Origin: Prescottella equi
Lineage (GTDB): Bacteria > Actinomycetota > Actinomycetes > Mycobacteriales > Mycobacteriaceae
Reading direction: 5' to 3'
DNA length: 64,000 nt
Assembly: GCF_020171745.1 (NCBI RefSeq)
Contig: NZ_JAIVAH010000029.1
Coordinates: 1 to 64,000 of the forward strand
Shown: piece after piece, positions 1-10,384 of the stretch
How positions within the stretch are numbered: position 1 is the first letter of the stretch
Layout of the letters: each line of letters begins with the position of its first letter
The notes under the pieces: generated by a model
What the model was told of the DNA's origin: nothing
The model's input: the letters and a program-made list of their open reading frames with translations, nothing else
Databases searched by the model: none
Translations under genes and position numbers: made by a program

Positions 1-28
1 GCCGCGACTCCCGGAGGGGAGTCGCGGC
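1..28 (-). terminator. Hairpin downstream of jag
   Basis: Twelve-base arms (1-12 and 17-28) pair perfectly around a GGAG loop. The hairpin lies downstream of the leftward jag gene. There is no clear T-run in the window, so it could be an intergenic hairpin before the next gene of the operon and not a full terminator. Confidence 0.55.
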
Positions 29-55
29 CCTTCACGTTCGGGCGAGCCCGGTACG

Positions 56-607
56 TCAGTCCTTGAGCACGACGACGCGGCGGTTGGGCTCGGCGCCCTC
101 GCTCTCGCTCGACACACCGTCGACCTTCGCGACGGCGTCGTGGACGATCTTGCGCTCGAACGGCGTCATCGGCGCCAGCGACTCACGCTCGCCGGACTCC
201 AGCACGCGCTCGGCGGCCTCCTTGCCCAGCGCGGAGAGCTCCGCACGACGGCCGGCACGCCAGCCCGCGACGTCGAGCATCAGACGGCTCCGGACGCCTG
301 TGGACTGCTGCACCGCGAGGCGCGTCAGCTCCTGCAGGGCGTCCAGGACCTCGCCCTTGCGGCCGACCAGCTTGGCCAGATCGTCACCGCCGTCGATGCT
401 GACGACGGCGCGGTCACCCTCGACGTCGAGGTCGATGTCGCCGTCGTAGTCGAGGACGTCGAGCAACTGCTCGAGGTAATCGCCGGCGATCTCGCCTTCC
501 TCGATGAGGTCGTCCTCGCCGTCGGTGGCCACATCAGGAGTCTCGAGTACCACGTCCGTGTTCTCCCTGTCCTCACCCTCCCGGGCGATGTCCTGCTCAC
601 TGGTCAT
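56..607 (-). CDS. jag: Jag/KhpB-like RNA-binding protein (KH + R3H)
   Basis: The 183-residue protein has an acidic N-terminus (about 1-45), then a KH-type domain with the GRKG loop at residues 82-85, then an R3H domain with the RxxxH signature RKIVH at 152-156. It ends in the typical RRVVV strand. Jag/KhpB proteins bind single-stranded RNA and act with KhpA in cell elongation and division in other bacteria. It sits directly downstream of yidC in the same leftward operon, which is the usual place for jag next to the origin. Family and synteny agree; the RNA targets are not known from sequence. Confidence 0.93.
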   Translation of the reverse strand: MTSEQDIAREGEDRENTDVVLETPDVATDGEDDLIEEGEIAGDYLEQLLDVLDYDGDIDLDVEGDRAVVSIDGGDDLAKLVGRKGEVLDALQELTRLAVQQSTGVRSRLMLDVAGWRAGRRAELSALGKEAAERVLESGERESLAPMTPFERKIVHDAVAKVDGVSSESEGAEPNRRVVVLKD

Positions 608-627
608 CGTCGATCTCTTTCTCGAGG

Positions 628-1719
628 TCAGCGCCGCTTGCGCTTGTTGCTCTTGGGACGGTTCGCAGCCGGCCGCGGTTTCGGCTTGGGCCGGTTACCG
701 GCCGCGCCTCCACCCGAGCCCTGACTGCTCTCCGTGTCGTCCGTCGAGCCGGCGTCCTCGGACTCCGCGTCCACGACGGGGGAGGGCTGCTGGGCGGACG
801 CCTTCTTCTTGTCGACCTTCGGACGCGCTCCGGGCTTGGGCGCGTTGTCGGCCCGACGCTCGATCACGGCCTGCTTCTTGGCCTCTTCCTCGGCGTCGAT
901 GCGACGGAAGACCAGGTGCTGCTGCGCGTAGGTCCAGATGTTGTTCGAGACCCAGTACAGGAGGATCGCGATCATCAGGAACGGGCCACCGACGAGCACG
1001 CCGAGCGGGAACACCCACAGCGCGAGCTTGTTCATGATCGCGGACTGCGGGTTGGCGGCAGCGGCCGCGCTCTGACGGGCCACCGAGGCACGCGAGTTGA
1101 AGTGGGTCGCGACGGACGCGATCACCATGAGCGGAATCGCCACGGCCGCGATGTTCAGGACCGTCGGAACGGTGCCGTACAGGCCGAAGGCCTCGAGCTG
1201 CGCCTGCGGGGTGGTGATGGCCGCCGAGATCGGGGCACCGAACAGGCGGGCACTCAGGAAGGACTGGACGTCGTCCGGGCTGAAGGCGTAGTTACCGATC
1301 GCCGCATTCTGCTCGGGCGTCATGCCCAGCTGTCCCATACCGGTGCCGGTCCGGTTGAAGGAGCGCAGCACGTGGAACAGGCCGATGAACACGGGCGCCT
1401 GCAGCAGCACCGGCAGGCAGCCCATGATCGGGTTGAAGCCGTGCTCCTTCTGGAGCTTCTGCATCTCCAGCGCCATCCGCTGGCGGTCCTTGGCGTACTT
1501 CTTCTGCAGCGCCTTGATCTGCGGCTGCAGCTCCTGCATCTGCCGCGTCGTGCGCACCTGCTTCACGAACGGCTTGTACAGAATGGCGCGCAGCGTGAAG
1601 ACGAGGAACATGACGGACAGCGCCCAGGCGATGCCGTTGTCGGCGCCGAAGACTGCGCCGAACACCTTGTGCCAGATCCACAGGATCCAGGACACCGGAT
1701 AGTAAATGAAGTCGAGCAC
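628..1719 (-). CDS. yidC: Membrane protein insertase YidC
   Basis: YidC inserts proteins into the cytoplasmic membrane alone or with SecYEG. The protein shows the family order: a membrane-proximal N-terminus, a first core helix with the conserved arginine ([10 protein letters not shown]), a charged coiled-coil hairpin ([20 protein letters not shown]), then helices around [19 protein letters not shown] and two more near 190-260. It ends in a long basic tail typical of actinobacteria. I place the start at the second GTG (1719), because the GAGGAG at 1730-1735 overlaps the first in-frame GTG (1731) and is about 10 bases from the second. Starting at 1731 would add four residues. It is part of the rpmH-rnpA-yidD-yidC-jag operon. 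Confidence 0.95.
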   Translation of the reverse strand: MLDFIYYPVSWILWIWHKVFGAVFGADNGIAWALSVMFLVFTLRAILYKPFVKQVRTTRQMQELQPQIKALQKKYAKDRQRMALEMQKLQKEHGFNPIMGCLPVLLQAPVFIGLFHVLRSFNRTGTGMGQLGMTPEQNAAIGNYAFSPDDVQSFLSARLFGAPISAAITTPQAQLEAFGLYGTVPTVLNIAAVAIPLMVIASVATHFNSRASVARQSAAAAANPQSAIMNKLALWVFPLGVLVGGPFLMIAILLYWVSNNIWTYAQQHLVFRRIDAEEEAKKQAVIERRADNAPKPGARPKVDKKKASAQQPSPVVDAESEDAGSTDDTESSQGSGGGAAGNRPKPKPRPAANRPKSNKRKRR

Positions 1720-1794
1720 GGCTCTAAGCACTCCTCTGTTCGTCCACGTTCACCACGCCGTGGAGTTGGGCAAGTTCCGGGCGCGCGGGACGCG

Positions 1795-2133
1795 TCATTC
1801 CTGGCTCACATGGTGGATGTGCCGTCCGCGCCGTTCCGGAACGGGATCCCATCCTCCAGGGTGCCAGGGCGCGCACTTCGCGAGCCGCACGACAGTCAGG
1901 GCCGAGCCTTTGATCGCACCGTGGGTCCGCAACGCGTCGACCGCATACTCGCTGCAGGTCGGCATGAACCGACACGTGGGCAGGCGGAGAGGGGACACGT
2001 ACGTCCGGTACAGCTCGATGAAGAAGATCAGGGCCCGCGCGGGAAAGCTCCGCAGCGTGGTCCACACAGTGCCGAGAAACGACGACGAGCGCGGACCGGG
2101 CTCGGTCCGCGCCTCATCGTGTTCGCTGCTCAT
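1795..2133 (-). CDS. yidD: YidD, membrane protein insertion efficiency factor
   Basis: The 112-residue protein carries the YidD core: an amphipathic helix followed by [20 protein letters not shown] with its cysteine pair, then EYAVDAL and [13 protein letters not shown]. YidD assists YidC-dependent membrane insertion. Its start codon overlaps the stop of rnpA by four bases (2130-2133), so the two are translationally coupled. It lies about 75 bases before yidC. Confidence 0.95.
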   Translation of the reverse strand: MSSEHDEARTEPGPRSSSFLGTVWTTLRSFPARALIFFIELYRTYVSPLRLPTCRFMPTCSEYAVDALRTHGAIKGSALTVVRLAKCAPWHPGGWDPVPERRGRHIHHVSQE

Positions 2134-2507
2134 GCCGGCTTGCCTTCGTCAGCCAGCAGATCCATCCTTCGCAGGATCGAGCGCAGCTGTTTGTCGAGTT
2201 CCCGGGAAGTGGCGGTCGCCGATCCCGGCAACGCGCGAATCACCACGTCGGTGTCGACGGGAAGGGTGTCGACCAGGCCGGCGCAGATATGACGAAACCG
2301 GCGGGCGACTCGATGCCGAATCACCGCCGGTCCGACAGCCTTGCTGACGACGAGCCCGAAACGGGGCCCGTCGATGCTCACCAGGGTGTCGGTCGCACCA
2401 CGCTCGTGAGCGTGGACGACCAGATCCCGTCTACCCATACGACGTCCGCCACGCACCGTCGCGGAGAAATCCGCGCGGCGACGCAGGCGGTACGGCTCAG
2501 GTAACAC
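2130..2507 (-). CDS. rnpA: Ribonuclease P protein component
   Basis: RnpA is the basic protein subunit of RNase P, which matures the 5' ends of tRNAs. The 125-residue protein begins [13 protein letters not shown], the usual N-terminus. It carries the RNR-type helix [17 protein letters not shown], where the canonical asparagine is histidine. It starts with GTG at 2507, preceded by AGGAG. It overlaps yidD by four bases and follows rpmH by 26 bases. Confidence 0.96.
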   Translation of the reverse strand: MLPEPYRLRRRADFSATVRGGRRMGRRDLVVHAHERGATDTLVSIDGPRFGLVVSKAVGPAVIRHRVARRFRHICAGLVDTLPVDTDVVIRALPGSATATSRELDKQLRSILRRMDLLADEGKPA

Positions 2508-2533
2508 CCCGAGCTCCTGAAGTCAGGATCGAA

Positions 2534-2677
2534 TCAGGCGGTGAGCTCGCCGCGGCCCTTACGGCGACGCGCCGAAACGATTGCACGACCCGCACGGGTC
2601 CGCATACGAAGACGGAAGCCGTGAACGCGCGCGCGGCGGCGATTGTTCGGCTGGAACGTCCGCTTGCCCTTGGCCAC
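2534..2677 (-). CDS. rpmH: 50S ribosomal protein L34
   Basis: A 47-residue, very basic protein with the L34 sequence: [20 protein letters not shown] followed by [20 protein letters not shown]. The start is GTG at 2677, supported by a strong GAGGAG about nine bases upstream on the minus strand (2686-2691). It is the first gene of the operon rpmH-rnpA-yidD-yidC-jag and is divergent from dnaA. An inverted repeat (GACGCCG/CGGCGTC around 2702-2717) lies in its leader. Confidence 0.97.
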   Translation of the reverse strand: MAKGKRTFQPNNRRRARVHGFRLRMRTRAGRAIVSARRRKGRGELTA

Positions 2678-3325
2678 GGTCAACACTCCTCGAAGATCGG
2701 TGACGCCGGACGGCGTCGGTCTAACATTTCACTGGAAATCCGGGGGCCACTCACGACATCCGGGGCACCGACCTGCGGTCAGCGCGCATCCTTCACCATC
2801 GGGTGACTGTTCGAGGGTACTGACCACCGTCGGCGAGGTCAAACCGGGGCCCGCGTCGGCTTGCGCGGCGGGGTGTCCGTGTGAGATTTGGGCGCCCGAA
2901 TCTTTCGAATCGCCGTGAACCGACCTATCGGTTGTTACGGTCCGTGCATGGCCTTGTCGACCTGCGCGCACGTCTCGAGATGCGAACCGCGCCGGCTGCA
3001 CGATCGCGCAGCACTCGAGAAGCAGGACTGTAAGACAACTAACACCCCCGCCCGCGGCCCGAGTCCGAGCCTGCGCAGGTAGGCGCGCCACCCCTCCGGA
3101 AACTATTCCACCTGGTGAGAGCCTCGAGGACTCGGCATGGGTGAACACCCCCGGTTGCCGAGCCTGCACTCGAGCGTTGTCCACATCTGTGGATAATTGT
3201 GTGGAAACACAGATCGGGTGGCATATTCGTTGCCCAGCAGTGCAGGGGTTCAGCCTCACCCGGGGGAGCTCAACAGACAACCACGGCAACCTGCCGAGCA
3301 AACCCGCAGACGGGGAGGACACAGA
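2678..3325. other. rpmH-dnaA divergent intergenic region
   Basis: This 648-base gap holds no convincing gene. It contains the promoters of the leftward rpmH operon and rightward dnaA, four CTCGAG hexamers (2974, 3014, 3123, 3169) and a DnaA-box cluster at 3177-3208. A possible dnaA promoter is TTGTGT at 3197 with CATATT at 3222 (19-base spacer). dnaA is preceded by GGGGAGG at 3312-3318. Confidence 0.75.
3177..3208. promoter_or_regulatory. DnaA boxes upstream of dnaA
   Basis: TTGTCCACA at 3177-3185 is the mycobacterial-type box. TGTGGATAA at 3188-3196 is a perfect TTATCCACA on the minus strand. A degenerate box, GTTTCCACA, reads on the minus strand of 3200-3208. The cluster overlaps the likely dnaA promoter, so DnaA autoregulation is the natural inference. 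Confidence 0.85.
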
Positions 3326-4906
3326 GTGAACGACGATCCGAACGCCTTGGCGAATGTCTGGCGCGACGTCGTTGCCGAACTGACCTCCGACGCGTCCGAG
3401 GGCCCCAAGCTGACGAAGGCGCAGAAGGCGTGGCTCGCCCTGGTCAGGCCCCTGACCTACGCGCAGGGCTTCGCGCTGTTGTCGGTTCCGTCCCCTCTCG
3501 CGCAGGAAGCGATCGAACGCGATCTGCGCGAGCCCATCCTGCGGGCCCTCAACCGCCACCTCGGCCAGAAGGTCGAGGGCCTCGGGGTTCGGATCGCCGC
3601 CCCGTCCGAGGATCGCGCCGAGGACGCCGGCGACGCCGTCCACGGTGACGACACCGACCGCGGCACCGCCCCCGACTTCGCGGACTCGAGTTACTCCGAC
3701 GGGGGTTCCGTGCGCCGCCGGCACCTGTCGATGGGCGCGGGCGAGCCCGGGACCGTCGACCTGGCCGAACACGAGGAGGTCGACGACGACCGGGAGGCGC
3801 TGGCGAGCGTCCACGAGTCGTGGCCGTCGTACTTCACGAAACCGCCGTCGGGCCCGTCCACGGGTTCGACCGGCGGCAACAGCCTGAACGCGAAGTACAC
3901 GTTCGACACGTTCGTCATCGGCGCGTCCAACCGTTTCGCCCACGCGGCCGCCGTCGCGATCGCGGAGGCTCCGGCCCGCGCCTACAACCCGCTGTTCATC
4001 TGGGGCGCCTCCGGTCTCGGCAAGACGCACCTCCTCCACGCCGCCGGCCACTACGCCCAGCGCCTGTTCCCCGGACTGCGGGTGAAGTACGTCTCCACCG
4101 AGGAGTTCACGAACGACTTCATCAACAGTCTTCGTGACGACCGCAAGGTCGCGTTCAAACGCCGCTACCGCGAGACCGACATCCTGCTCGTCGACGACAT
4201 CCAGTTCATCGAGGGCAAGGAAGGTATCCAGGAAGAGTTCTTCCACACCTTCAACACCCTCCACAACGCGAACAAGCAGATCGTGGTGTCGTCGGACCGC
4301 CCGCCCAAGCAGTTGGCGACGCTGGAGGAGCGTCTGCGGACCCGCTTCGAGTGGGGACTGATCACCGACGTCCAGCCGCCGGAGCTCGAGACGCGCATCG
4401 CCATCCTGTCGAAGAAGGCACGGATGGACCGACTGGACGTCCCGCACGACGTCCTCGAGTTGATCGCCAGCCGCATCGAACGCAACATCCGTGAACTCGA
4501 GGGTGCGCTGATTCGGGTGACCGCGTTCGCGTCCCTGAACCGCCAGGCGCTCGACCTCAAGCTCGCCGAGGTGGTGCTGCGCGACCTGATGCCCGATTCG
4601 GCCGCGCTCGAGATCAACGCGGCCACGATCATGGCCGTCACCGCGGAGTACTTCAACACCTCGATCGACGACCTGTGCGGCCCCGGCAAGGCCCGGCCGC
4701 TGGCCCAGGCCCGTCAGATCGCGATGTATCTGTGCCGCGAGCTGACCGACCTGTCGCTACCCAAGATCGGGCAGACGTTCGGCCGCGACCACACCACGGT
4801 CATGTACGCGGACAAGAAGATCCGCAAGGAGATGACCGAGCGTCGCAAGGTGTACGACCAGGTCCAGGAGCTCACCGCCCGCATCAAGCAGCGGTCCAAG
4901 AACTGA
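3326..4906 (+). CDS. dnaA: Chromosomal replication initiator DnaA
   Basis: DnaA binds DnaA boxes at oriC and melts the origin. The 526-residue protein has domain I (about 1-80), a long acidic linker (about 85-180), an AAA+ domain with Walker A GASGLGKT and Walker [11 protein letters not shown], and a C-terminal DNA-binding domain with the signature [18 protein letters not shown]. The GTG at 3326 is chosen as start because it has a strong upstream GGGGAGG and yields the standard N-terminus [11 protein letters not shown]. An in-frame extension upstream would run through the DnaA boxes and the promoter. Confidence 0.97.
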   Translation: MNDDPNALANVWRDVVAELTSDASEGPKLTKAQKAWLALVRPLTYAQGFALLSVPSPLAQEAIERDLREPILRALNRHLGQKVEGLGVRIAAPSEDRAEDAGDAVHGDDTDRGTAPDFADSSYSDGGSVRRRHLSMGAGEPGTVDLAEHEEVDDDREALASVHESWPSYFTKPPSGPSTGSTGGNSLNAKYTFDTFVIGASNRFAHAAAVAIAEAPARAYNPLFIWGASGLGKTHLLHAAGHYAQRLFPGLRVKYVSTEEFTNDFINSLRDDRKVAFKRRYRETDILLVDDIQFIEGKEGIQEEFFHTFNTLHNANKQIVVSSDRPPKQLATLEERLRTRFEWGLITDVQPPELETRIAILSKKARMDRLDVPHDVLELIASRIERNIRELEGALIRVTAFASLNRQALDLKLAEVVLRDLMPDSAALEINAATIMAVTAEYFNTSIDDLCGPGKARPLAQARQIAMYLCRELTDLSLPKIGQTFGRDHTTVMYADKKIRKEMTERRKVYDQVQELTARIKQRSKN

Positions 4907-5426
4907 CTGCCGGTCGCACCGCCACACCCCGCATCCGCACGGTCCACGCCGTGCGGATGTCGTGTTTCCAGGGGTGACTCGAGACACGAATCCCAAAGGA
5001 TTAACACCTGTGGATAGGTGTGTGTATAAGGTGTAATCGTTGTGGAGAACCGTGGGACAGTTCTGGACATCCTCGAGGTGTCCACAGTTGCCCCCGATTC
5101 ATCCTCGAGTATGTCCTCGAGAAGTCCCCACGTCTCGAGGAACCCGGACCAGCGGCTTCGGTCGTTCATCCACAGATTCCACAGTGCCTATTACTGTGAT
5201 TGAAGTCTTCTCGAGAGAAGTTCTTCTAAAACAGGACCTGTGAACATCTCGGCCCAGGCCTCCTGTTCACAGCTCGCCTCGAGGTGTCTCGAGACGCGTC
5301 TGTCCGCTTTCCAACATGGCGTCCGAACGCTTACGGTGTCCCCTGTCCGCTGTGTCAGACTGCTAGCGCAGCCGTGTGCACTGCGGCCGCCGACCGTCCG
5401 TGCCTACCGAGAGGAACACCCGAGCG
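4907..5426. other. Chromosomal replication origin oriC
   Basis: This 520-base dnaA-dnaN gap has no gene and has the position of oriC in mycolata. DnaA boxes seen: minus-strand CTATCCACA at 5009-5017, minus-strand TTCTCCACA at 5041-5049, GTGTCCACA at 5078-5086, TCATCCACA at 5166-5174, GATTCCACA at 5175-5183, minus-strand ATGTTCACA at 5239-5247 and CTGTTCACA at 5263-5271. An AT-richer stretch (5190-5235) may be the unwinding element. Eight CTCGAG palindromes lie at 4978, 5072, 5104, 5116, 5134, 5210, 5278 and 5288. Confidence 0.92.
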
Positions 5427-6611
5427 ATGGAGCTTGGAAGTATGAAGTTTCGCGTTGCTCGGGAGGACTTCGCCGATTCCGTGGCCTGGGTCGCGCGCAG
5501 CCTGCCGTCCCGGCCCCCGGTCCCCGTCCTCGGTGGCGTGCTGCTGGGCGCCGACGAACAGGGCCTGACGGTCTCCGGCTTCGACTACGAGGTCTCGGCC
5601 CAGGTTCGGGTCTCCGCCGAGGTCACGACCGTCGGACAGGTGCTGGTGTCCGGCAAGCTGCTCGCCGACATCACCCGCGCATTGCCCAACAAGCCGGTCG
5701 ACGTCACCGTGGACGGCACCCGCGTGCTCATCACGTGCGGTAGCGCCAAGTTCTCCCTGCCCACCATGCCGGTCGAGGACTACCCGCAGCTGCCGACGCT
5801 GCCGCAGCAGACCGGTTCGCTGCCGGTGGATCTGTTCTCCGAGGCCGTCAGCCAGGTCGCCGTCGCGGCCGGCAAGGACGACACCCTGCCGATGCTCACC
5901 GGCATCCGCGTCGAGATCGAGGGCACCGACGTCGTCCTCGCCGCCACCGACCGGTTCCGTCTGGCCGTCCGTAAGCTCGAGTGGATGCCCACCGCCGGCG
6001 ACGTCACCGCCGCGGTGCTGATTCCCGCCCGCACGCTGTCGGAGTCCGCGAAGACGCTGGGCGGCAACACCCTGTCCCCGGTCCAGCTCGCACTCGGTTC
6101 CGGCGCGTCGGTCGGCACCGAGGGCATGCTCGGCATCGTCGCCGACGGCCGTCGTACCACGACGCGACTGCTCGACGCCGAATTCCCCAAGTTCCGTCAG
6201 CTGCTGCCGGCCGAGCACACCGCGATGGCGACGGTGACGGTCGCGCCGCTGATCGACGCGATCAAGCGTGTGGCACTGGTCGCCGAGCGCGGCGCCCAGG
6301 TGCGACTCGAGTTCAACAGCGAGGGTCTGGTCCTGTCCGCGGGCGGCGACGACGCAGGTCGCGCCGAGGAGGCCCTCGAGGCCGACTTCCAGGGTGAGCC
6401 GCTGGTCATCGCGTTCAACCCCGGCTACCTCATCGACGGCCTCAACTCGCTGCATTCCGAGCGCGTCACGTTCGGCTTCACCACCCCGAGCCGTCCCGCA
6501 GTGCTGCGTCCGGCAGGCGAGGAAGAGCTCGAGCGCGGCGAGTCCGGGACCTTCGCAGCGCCCGAGAGCGACTACATCTACCTGCTGATGCCGGTGCGGC
6601 TCCCGGGCTGA
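5427..6611 (+). CDS. dnaN: DNA polymerase III sliding clamp (beta subunit)
   Basis: The beta clamp encircles DNA and tethers polymerase III. The 394-residue protein has three repeated clamp domains, with recognisable segments [20 protein letters not shown] (domain 1), [20 protein letters not shown] followed by TDRFRLA (domain 2), and the C-terminus [13 protein letters not shown] use the ATG at 5427 (GAGAGGA about 11 bases upstream). A second ATG at 5442 would give MKFRVARED and is also preceded by GGAG. Mycolata clamps usually have a short N-terminal extension. Confidence 0.96.
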   Translation: MELGSMKFRVAREDFADSVAWVARSLPSRPPVPVLGGVLLGADEQGLTVSGFDYEVSAQVRVSAEVTTVGQVLVSGKLLADITRALPNKPVDVTVDGTRVLITCGSAKFSLPTMPVEDYPQLPTLPQQTGSLPVDLFSEAVSQVAVAAGKDDTLPMLTGIRVEIEGTDVVLAATDRFRLAVRKLEWMPTAGDVTAAVLIPARTLSESAKTLGGNTLSPVQLALGSGASVGTEGMLGIVADGRRTTTRLLDAEFPKFRQLLPAEHTAMATVTVAPLIDAIKRVALVAERGAQVRLEFNSEGLVLSAGGDDAGRAEEALEADFQGEPLVIAFNPGYLIDGLNSLHSERVTFGFTTPSRPAVLRPAGEEELERGESGTFAAPESDYIYLLMPVRLPG

Positions 6612-6684
6612 TCCACGCCCGTAGCCGGCGCCTTCGGAAACGGAGCCCAGCTCGAATCACCAACTAGCGGAGGGACATCCCAGG

Positions 6685-7581
6685 ATGCAGCTCGGACTGG
6701 TCGGACTCGGCAAGATGGGTTTCAACATGCGCGCCCGGCTGCGCGAGCGCGGTCACGACGTGGTCGGCTTCGATCCGCGGCCCGAGGTCACCGACGTGGC
6801 CTCGCTCGCGGATCTGGCGGCGGCACTGTCCGCTCCCCGGGTGGTGTGGGTGATGGTTCCGGCGGGCGAGATCACCCGCAGCACGATCGCCGAACTGGCG
6901 TCCGTGCTCGAGTCCGGTGACCTAGTGATCGACGGCGGGAACTCCCGCTACACCGACGACCGCGACCACGCCGAGCTCCTCGCTGCCCACGGCATCGGGT
7001 ATCTGGATTGCGGTGTCTCCGGAGGCATCTGGGGTCTCGACGAGGGCTACGGGCTGATGGTCGGTGGCACGGACGCCGACGTCGCCCGCGCCCTGCCGAT
7101 CTTCGACGCGCTGCGACCCGACGGCCCGCGGGCGGGCAGTTTCGTGCACGCCGGACCGGTGGGGGCCGGGCACTACGCCAAGATGGTCCACAACGGTGTC
7201 GAGTACGGCCTGATGCAGGCGTACGCGGAGGGGTACGAACTGCTCGAGGCCGAGGAGCTGATCACCGACGTGCACGGCGTGCTGGAGGCCTGGACGCACG
7301 GCACCGTGGTGCGCTCGTGGCTGCTCGAGTTGCTGGTGAAGGCGCTCGCCGAGGATCCCGAGTTCGCCGAGATCTCCGGCTACACGGAGGATTCCGGCGA
7401 GGGACGCTGGACGGTCCAGGAGGCGCTCGACCACGCCGTTCCGGCCCCGGTGATCTCCGCGGCGCTGTTCGCGCGGTTCGCGTCGCGTCAGGCCGACTCG
7501 CCGGCGATGAAGGCCGTCTCGGCCCTGCGCAACCAGTTCGGCGGGCATGCCGTCCGGGCGTCCGGACAGTCGGGAACCTAG
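6685..7581 (+). CDS. gnd: 6-phosphogluconate dehydrogenase (decarboxylating), short form
   Basis: Gnd oxidises 6-phosphogluconate to ribulose-5-phosphate and CO2. The 298-residue length and the start [15 protein letters not shown] (Rossmann GLGKMG) match the short GndA/YqeC-type enzymes. Other family segments are [23 protein letters not shown] and the substrate-site [28 protein letters not shown] lies upstream. Its stop overlaps the recF start by one base. gnd between dnaN and recF is also seen in mycobacteria. Confidence 0.93.
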   Translation: MQLGLVGLGKMGFNMRARLRERGHDVVGFDPRPEVTDVASLADLAAALSAPRVVWVMVPAGEITRSTIAELASVLESGDLVIDGGNSRYTDDRDHAELLAAHGIGYLDCGVSGGIWGLDEGYGLMVGGTDADVARALPIFDALRPDGPRAGSFVHAGPVGAGHYAKMVHNGVEYGLMQAYAEGYELLEAEELITDVHGVLEAWTHGTVVRSWLLELLVKALAEDPEFAEISGYTEDSGEGRWTVQEALDHAVPAPVISAALFARFASRQADSPAMKAVSALRNQFGGHAVRASGQSGT

Positions 7582-8807
7582 TGTTCGTCCGTAAGCTCTC
7601 CCTCCGTGACTTCCGCTCATGGGACGCCGTCACCGTCGATCTCGAGCCCGGATGCACCGTCTTCGTCGGGCGTAACGGCCACGGGAAGACCAATCTGCTC
7701 GAGGCCCTCGGCTATCTGTCGACGCTGTCGTCGCACCGGGTCTCCACCGATGCGCCGCTGATCCGGGCGGGCGCCGCACAGGCGTACGCGGGCGCCCTGG
7801 TCGCCAACCACGGCCGCGAACTCGGCATCGACATCGAGATCAACGACGGAAAGGCCAACCGCGCCAGGATCAACCAGTCGCCGGCGCGGCGGCCGCGGGA
7901 GATCGTCGGGATCCTGCAGACCGTATTGTTCGCGCCCGAGGACCTGTCGCTGGTGCGCGGGGATCCTGGCGACCGGCGCCGCTTCCTCGACGAACTGCTC
8001 ACCGCGCGGCGGCCGCGGATGGCCGGGGTCCGGGCCGACTACGACAAGGTCCTGCGCCAGCGTTCCGCGCTGCTCAAGACGGCGGGCGGTGCGCTCCGGC
8101 GCGGTTCGAGGTCGTCCGACGGCGCGAGTGCTCTTGCGACACTGGATGTCTGGGACGGTCACCTCGCCGCGCACGGTGCCCAACTGCTCGCGTCGCGGCT
8201 GCGGCTGGTGCACGACCTGGCGCCGCACCTGGTGGAGTCGTACCGATCGCTGGCGCCCGAGTCGCGTCCGGCGTCGGTGCGCTACAAGAGCAGCCTCGGG
8301 ACCTCGCTCCCGCCTGAATTGCTTGATCCGACAAGGGAACCCGCGCCCGACGACGTCGAGTTGCTGGAGGTGAGCTTCCTGCACGAACTGGCGGAGATGC
8401 GGCAGCGGGAGATCGACCGCGGGGTGTGCCTGGTCGGTCCGCACCGCGACGACCTCGAGCTGATCCTCGGCGACCAACCAGCGAAAGGCTTTGCCAGCCA
8501 TGGTGAATCGTGGTCGTTCGCGCTGTCGATGCGGTTGGGGGCGTTCTTCCTGTTGCGGGACGACGGCAGCGACCCGGTGCTGATGCTCGACGACGTGTTC
8601 GCCGAACTGGACCGCAAGCGCCGGACCGCGCTCGCCTCCGTGGCCGCCGAGGCCGAGCAGGTCCTCATCACCGCGGCGGTCGCCGAGGACGTGCCGGTCG
8701 AACTGTCCGCGACCCGGTTCGGTGTCGAGGCGCACGACACCGAGCGGGGGCGGCTCTCGCAGCTCACCGCGCTCGGCCGGATCACCACGACGGGAGGAGC
8801 CCGATGA
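7581..8807 (+). CDS. recF: DNA replication and repair protein RecF
   Basis: RecF loads RecA at gaps and aids fork restart. The 408-residue SMC-like ATPase begins [19 protein letters not shown] and has Walker [15 protein letters not shown], an ABC signature region near [16 protein letters not shown], and Walker [13 protein letters not shown]. The GTG at 7581 overlaps the gnd stop by one base. The gene overlaps the following DUF721 gene by four bases (ATGA). Confidence 0.95.
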   Translation: MFVRKLSLRDFRSWDAVTVDLEPGCTVFVGRNGHGKTNLLEALGYLSTLSSHRVSTDAPLIRAGAAQAYAGALVANHGRELGIDIEINDGKANRARINQSPARRPREIVGILQTVLFAPEDLSLVRGDPGDRRRFLDELLTARRPRMAGVRADYDKVLRQRSALLKTAGGALRRGSRSSDGASALATLDVWDGHLAAHGAQLLASRLRLVHDLAPHLVESYRSLAPESRPASVRYKSSLGTSLPPELLDPTREPAPDDVELLEVSFLHELAEMRQREIDRGVCLVGPHRDDLELILGDQPAKGFASHGESWSFALSMRLGAFFLLRDDGSDPVLMLDDVFAELDRKRRTALASVAAEAEQVLITAAVAEDVPVELSATRFGVEAHDTERGRLSQLTALGRITTTGGAR

Positions 8808-9361
8808 CTGGCGAACAGTCCGGATCCCAGCCGGAACCCCAGCCCGAACTCAAGGGCATCGACCTCGCCCGGCGGGCGCTCGAGGAGGCCCGCGCCGCGG
8901 CGAAGGCGAACGGCAAGTCCGTGGGGCAGGGGCGCAAGTCCCCGCGCGGCGGCGTCCGGGCGCTGCGCTCGCGTCGTCGGTCCTGGTCCGGTGCCGGGCC
9001 GGACGATCGCGATCCGCAGCCGTTCGGCGCGCTGGTGAGCGCGGTATCGAAGCAGCGTGGCTGGTCGACGCAGGTGTCGGAGGGCACGGTGCTGGGCCGC
9101 TGGGCCGACGTCGTGGGCCCGGACATCGCGACCCACGCCGAGCCGACGGGTCTGCGGGACGGCGTGCTGAGCGTGTCGGCCGAGTCGACGGCGTGGGCGA
9201 CGCAGTTGCGGATGATGCAGGCGCAGATCCTCGCGAAGATCGCGGCCGCGGTGGGGCACGGGGTCGTGAAGTCGCTGCGCATCACCGGTCCCACCGCGCC
9301 GAGTTGGCGAAAGGGCGAACGACACATCTCGGGCCGGGGGCCGCGGGACACGTACGGCTGA
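8804..9361 (+). CDS. DUF721 (DciA-like) protein
   Basis: This 185-residue protein matches the gene between recF and gyrB in mycobacteria (Rv0004 type). It has a low-complexity N-terminus ([20 protein letters not shown]), a basic linker, and a C-terminal DUF721 region ([18 protein letters not shown], then [12 protein letters not shown]). DUF721 proteins related to DciA load the replicative helicase DnaB in many bacteria, so a role in helicase loading is a reasonable inference. The start overlaps the recF stop. Confidence 0.88.
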   Translation: MTGEQSGSQPEPQPELKGIDLARRALEEARAAAKANGKSVGQGRKSPRGGVRALRSRRRSWSGAGPDDRDPQPFGALVSAVSKQRGWSTQVSEGTVLGRWADVVGPDIATHAEPTGLRDGVLSVSAESTAWATQLRMMQAQILAKIAAAVGHGVVKSLRITGPTAPSWRKGERHISGRGPRDTYG

Positions 9362-9475
9362 TCCCTGGATTTACCTATTACCGGGTGTTACATTTACGGC
9401 TACTTCGTCGAGTGAACTGGGTCACGACGCCGCCGTGCGCAGCGGGTCCGGCCTACACGAGTAGCTGGAGCAGTC

Positions 9476-10384
9476 ATGTCGGTCACCTCCGCAGCACATC
9501 CCACCGGGATCGAGCCGGATCACATCCTGTTGCAGGCCCGGAACGTCGAGTTCGACTGGTCGGACCTGCCGATGCACTGGATGCCGGGCGACCCGTTCAC
9601 CACGCACGTCCTCAACGTCCTGCACCTGCTGCTGCCCGCCGGTGAGGAGTGGTTCGTCGCCACCTACAAGGAGGCGCTGCCGCTGATCGAGGACGAGAAG
9701 CTGCGCGAGGACGTCGTCGGTTTCATCGGCCAGGAGGCGATGCACGCCGGCGCCCACACCGGCGTCCTCGACCACCTCAGGTCCAACGGGCTCGATCCGA
9801 CGCCGTACACCGACCAGATGCACTGGGCGTTCCAGAAGCTGCTGGGCCCCAAGCCGCTCACCGGTCGGCGCGCGCAGAACCACCTGATCGAGCGGCTCGC
9901 GATCATCGCGGCCGTCGAGCACATCACCGCCTTCCTCGGCGATTGGGTACTCAACGCCGACGGCCTCGACCGCGCCGGGATCCATCCGACCATGCTGGAC
10001 CTGTTGCGCTGGCACGGCGCCGAGGAAGTGGAGCACCGCAGCGTCGCATACGACGTCATGCGCTACTTCGACAAGCGCGAGGCGCGGCGGATCCGCACGC
10101 AGGTCATCGTCACGCCGATGATCGTGTGGCTGTGGGTGCGCGGCACCCGCTTCCTGATGCGCAACGACCCCGAACTGCAGAACTGGGCGCCGAGCCGGCG
10201 TCGTCCGCACTTCTCCGACTTCCGTGCCGCGGGTCGGCGCGGAACCCTGCCCACCGCAATGGAATTGGGCAAGCGCATGTCGACGTACTTCCGCCGGGAC
10301 TACCACCCCGGCAAGGAGGGATCGACGGCACAGGCGGTGGCGTACCTGGCGTCGTCGCCGGCGGCCCGGGCGGCCGCGCGGTGA
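9476..10384 (+). CDS. Predicted metal-dependent hydrolase (PF10118-type)
   Basis: The 302-residue protein belongs to the family of predicted metal-dependent hydrolases with a ferritin-like, His/Glu-rich helical core. Likely metal ligands lie in FIGQEAMHAGAHT, AAVEHITAFLGD and WHGAEEVEHRSVAYDV. No biochemical activity is firmly known to me for the family. It overlaps the next gene (an iron-sulfur reductase) by four bases (GTGA), so the pair could form an oxygenase-like two-component system, with the reductase feeding electrons to this diiron-like protein. That function is inferred from context. Confidence 0.78.
   Translation: MSVTSAAHPTGIEPDHILLQARNVEFDWSDLPMHWMPGDPFTTHVLNVLHLLLPAGEEWFVATYKEALPLIEDEKLREDVVGFIGQEAMHAGAHTGVLDHLRSNGLDPTPYTDQMHWAFQKLLGPKPLTGRRAQNHLIERLAIIAAVEHITAFLGDWVLNADGLDRAGIHPTMLDLLRWHGAEEVEHRSVAYDVMRYFDKREARRIRTQVIVTPMIVWLWVRGTRFLMRNDPELQNWAPSRRRPHFSDFRAAGRRGTLPTAMELGKRMSTYFRRDYHPGKEGSTAQAVAYLASSPAARAAAR

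Noticed and set aside
3197-3325. Upstream extension of dnaA
   Set aside because: It would place the start inside the DnaA-box cluster and lacks a ribosome site. GTG 3326 has GGGGAGG and the family N-terminus.
2729-4447. About 570-codon minus-strand frame across the dnaA promoter and dnaA
   Set aside because: It runs through DnaA boxes and the dnaA gene and has no recognisable domains.
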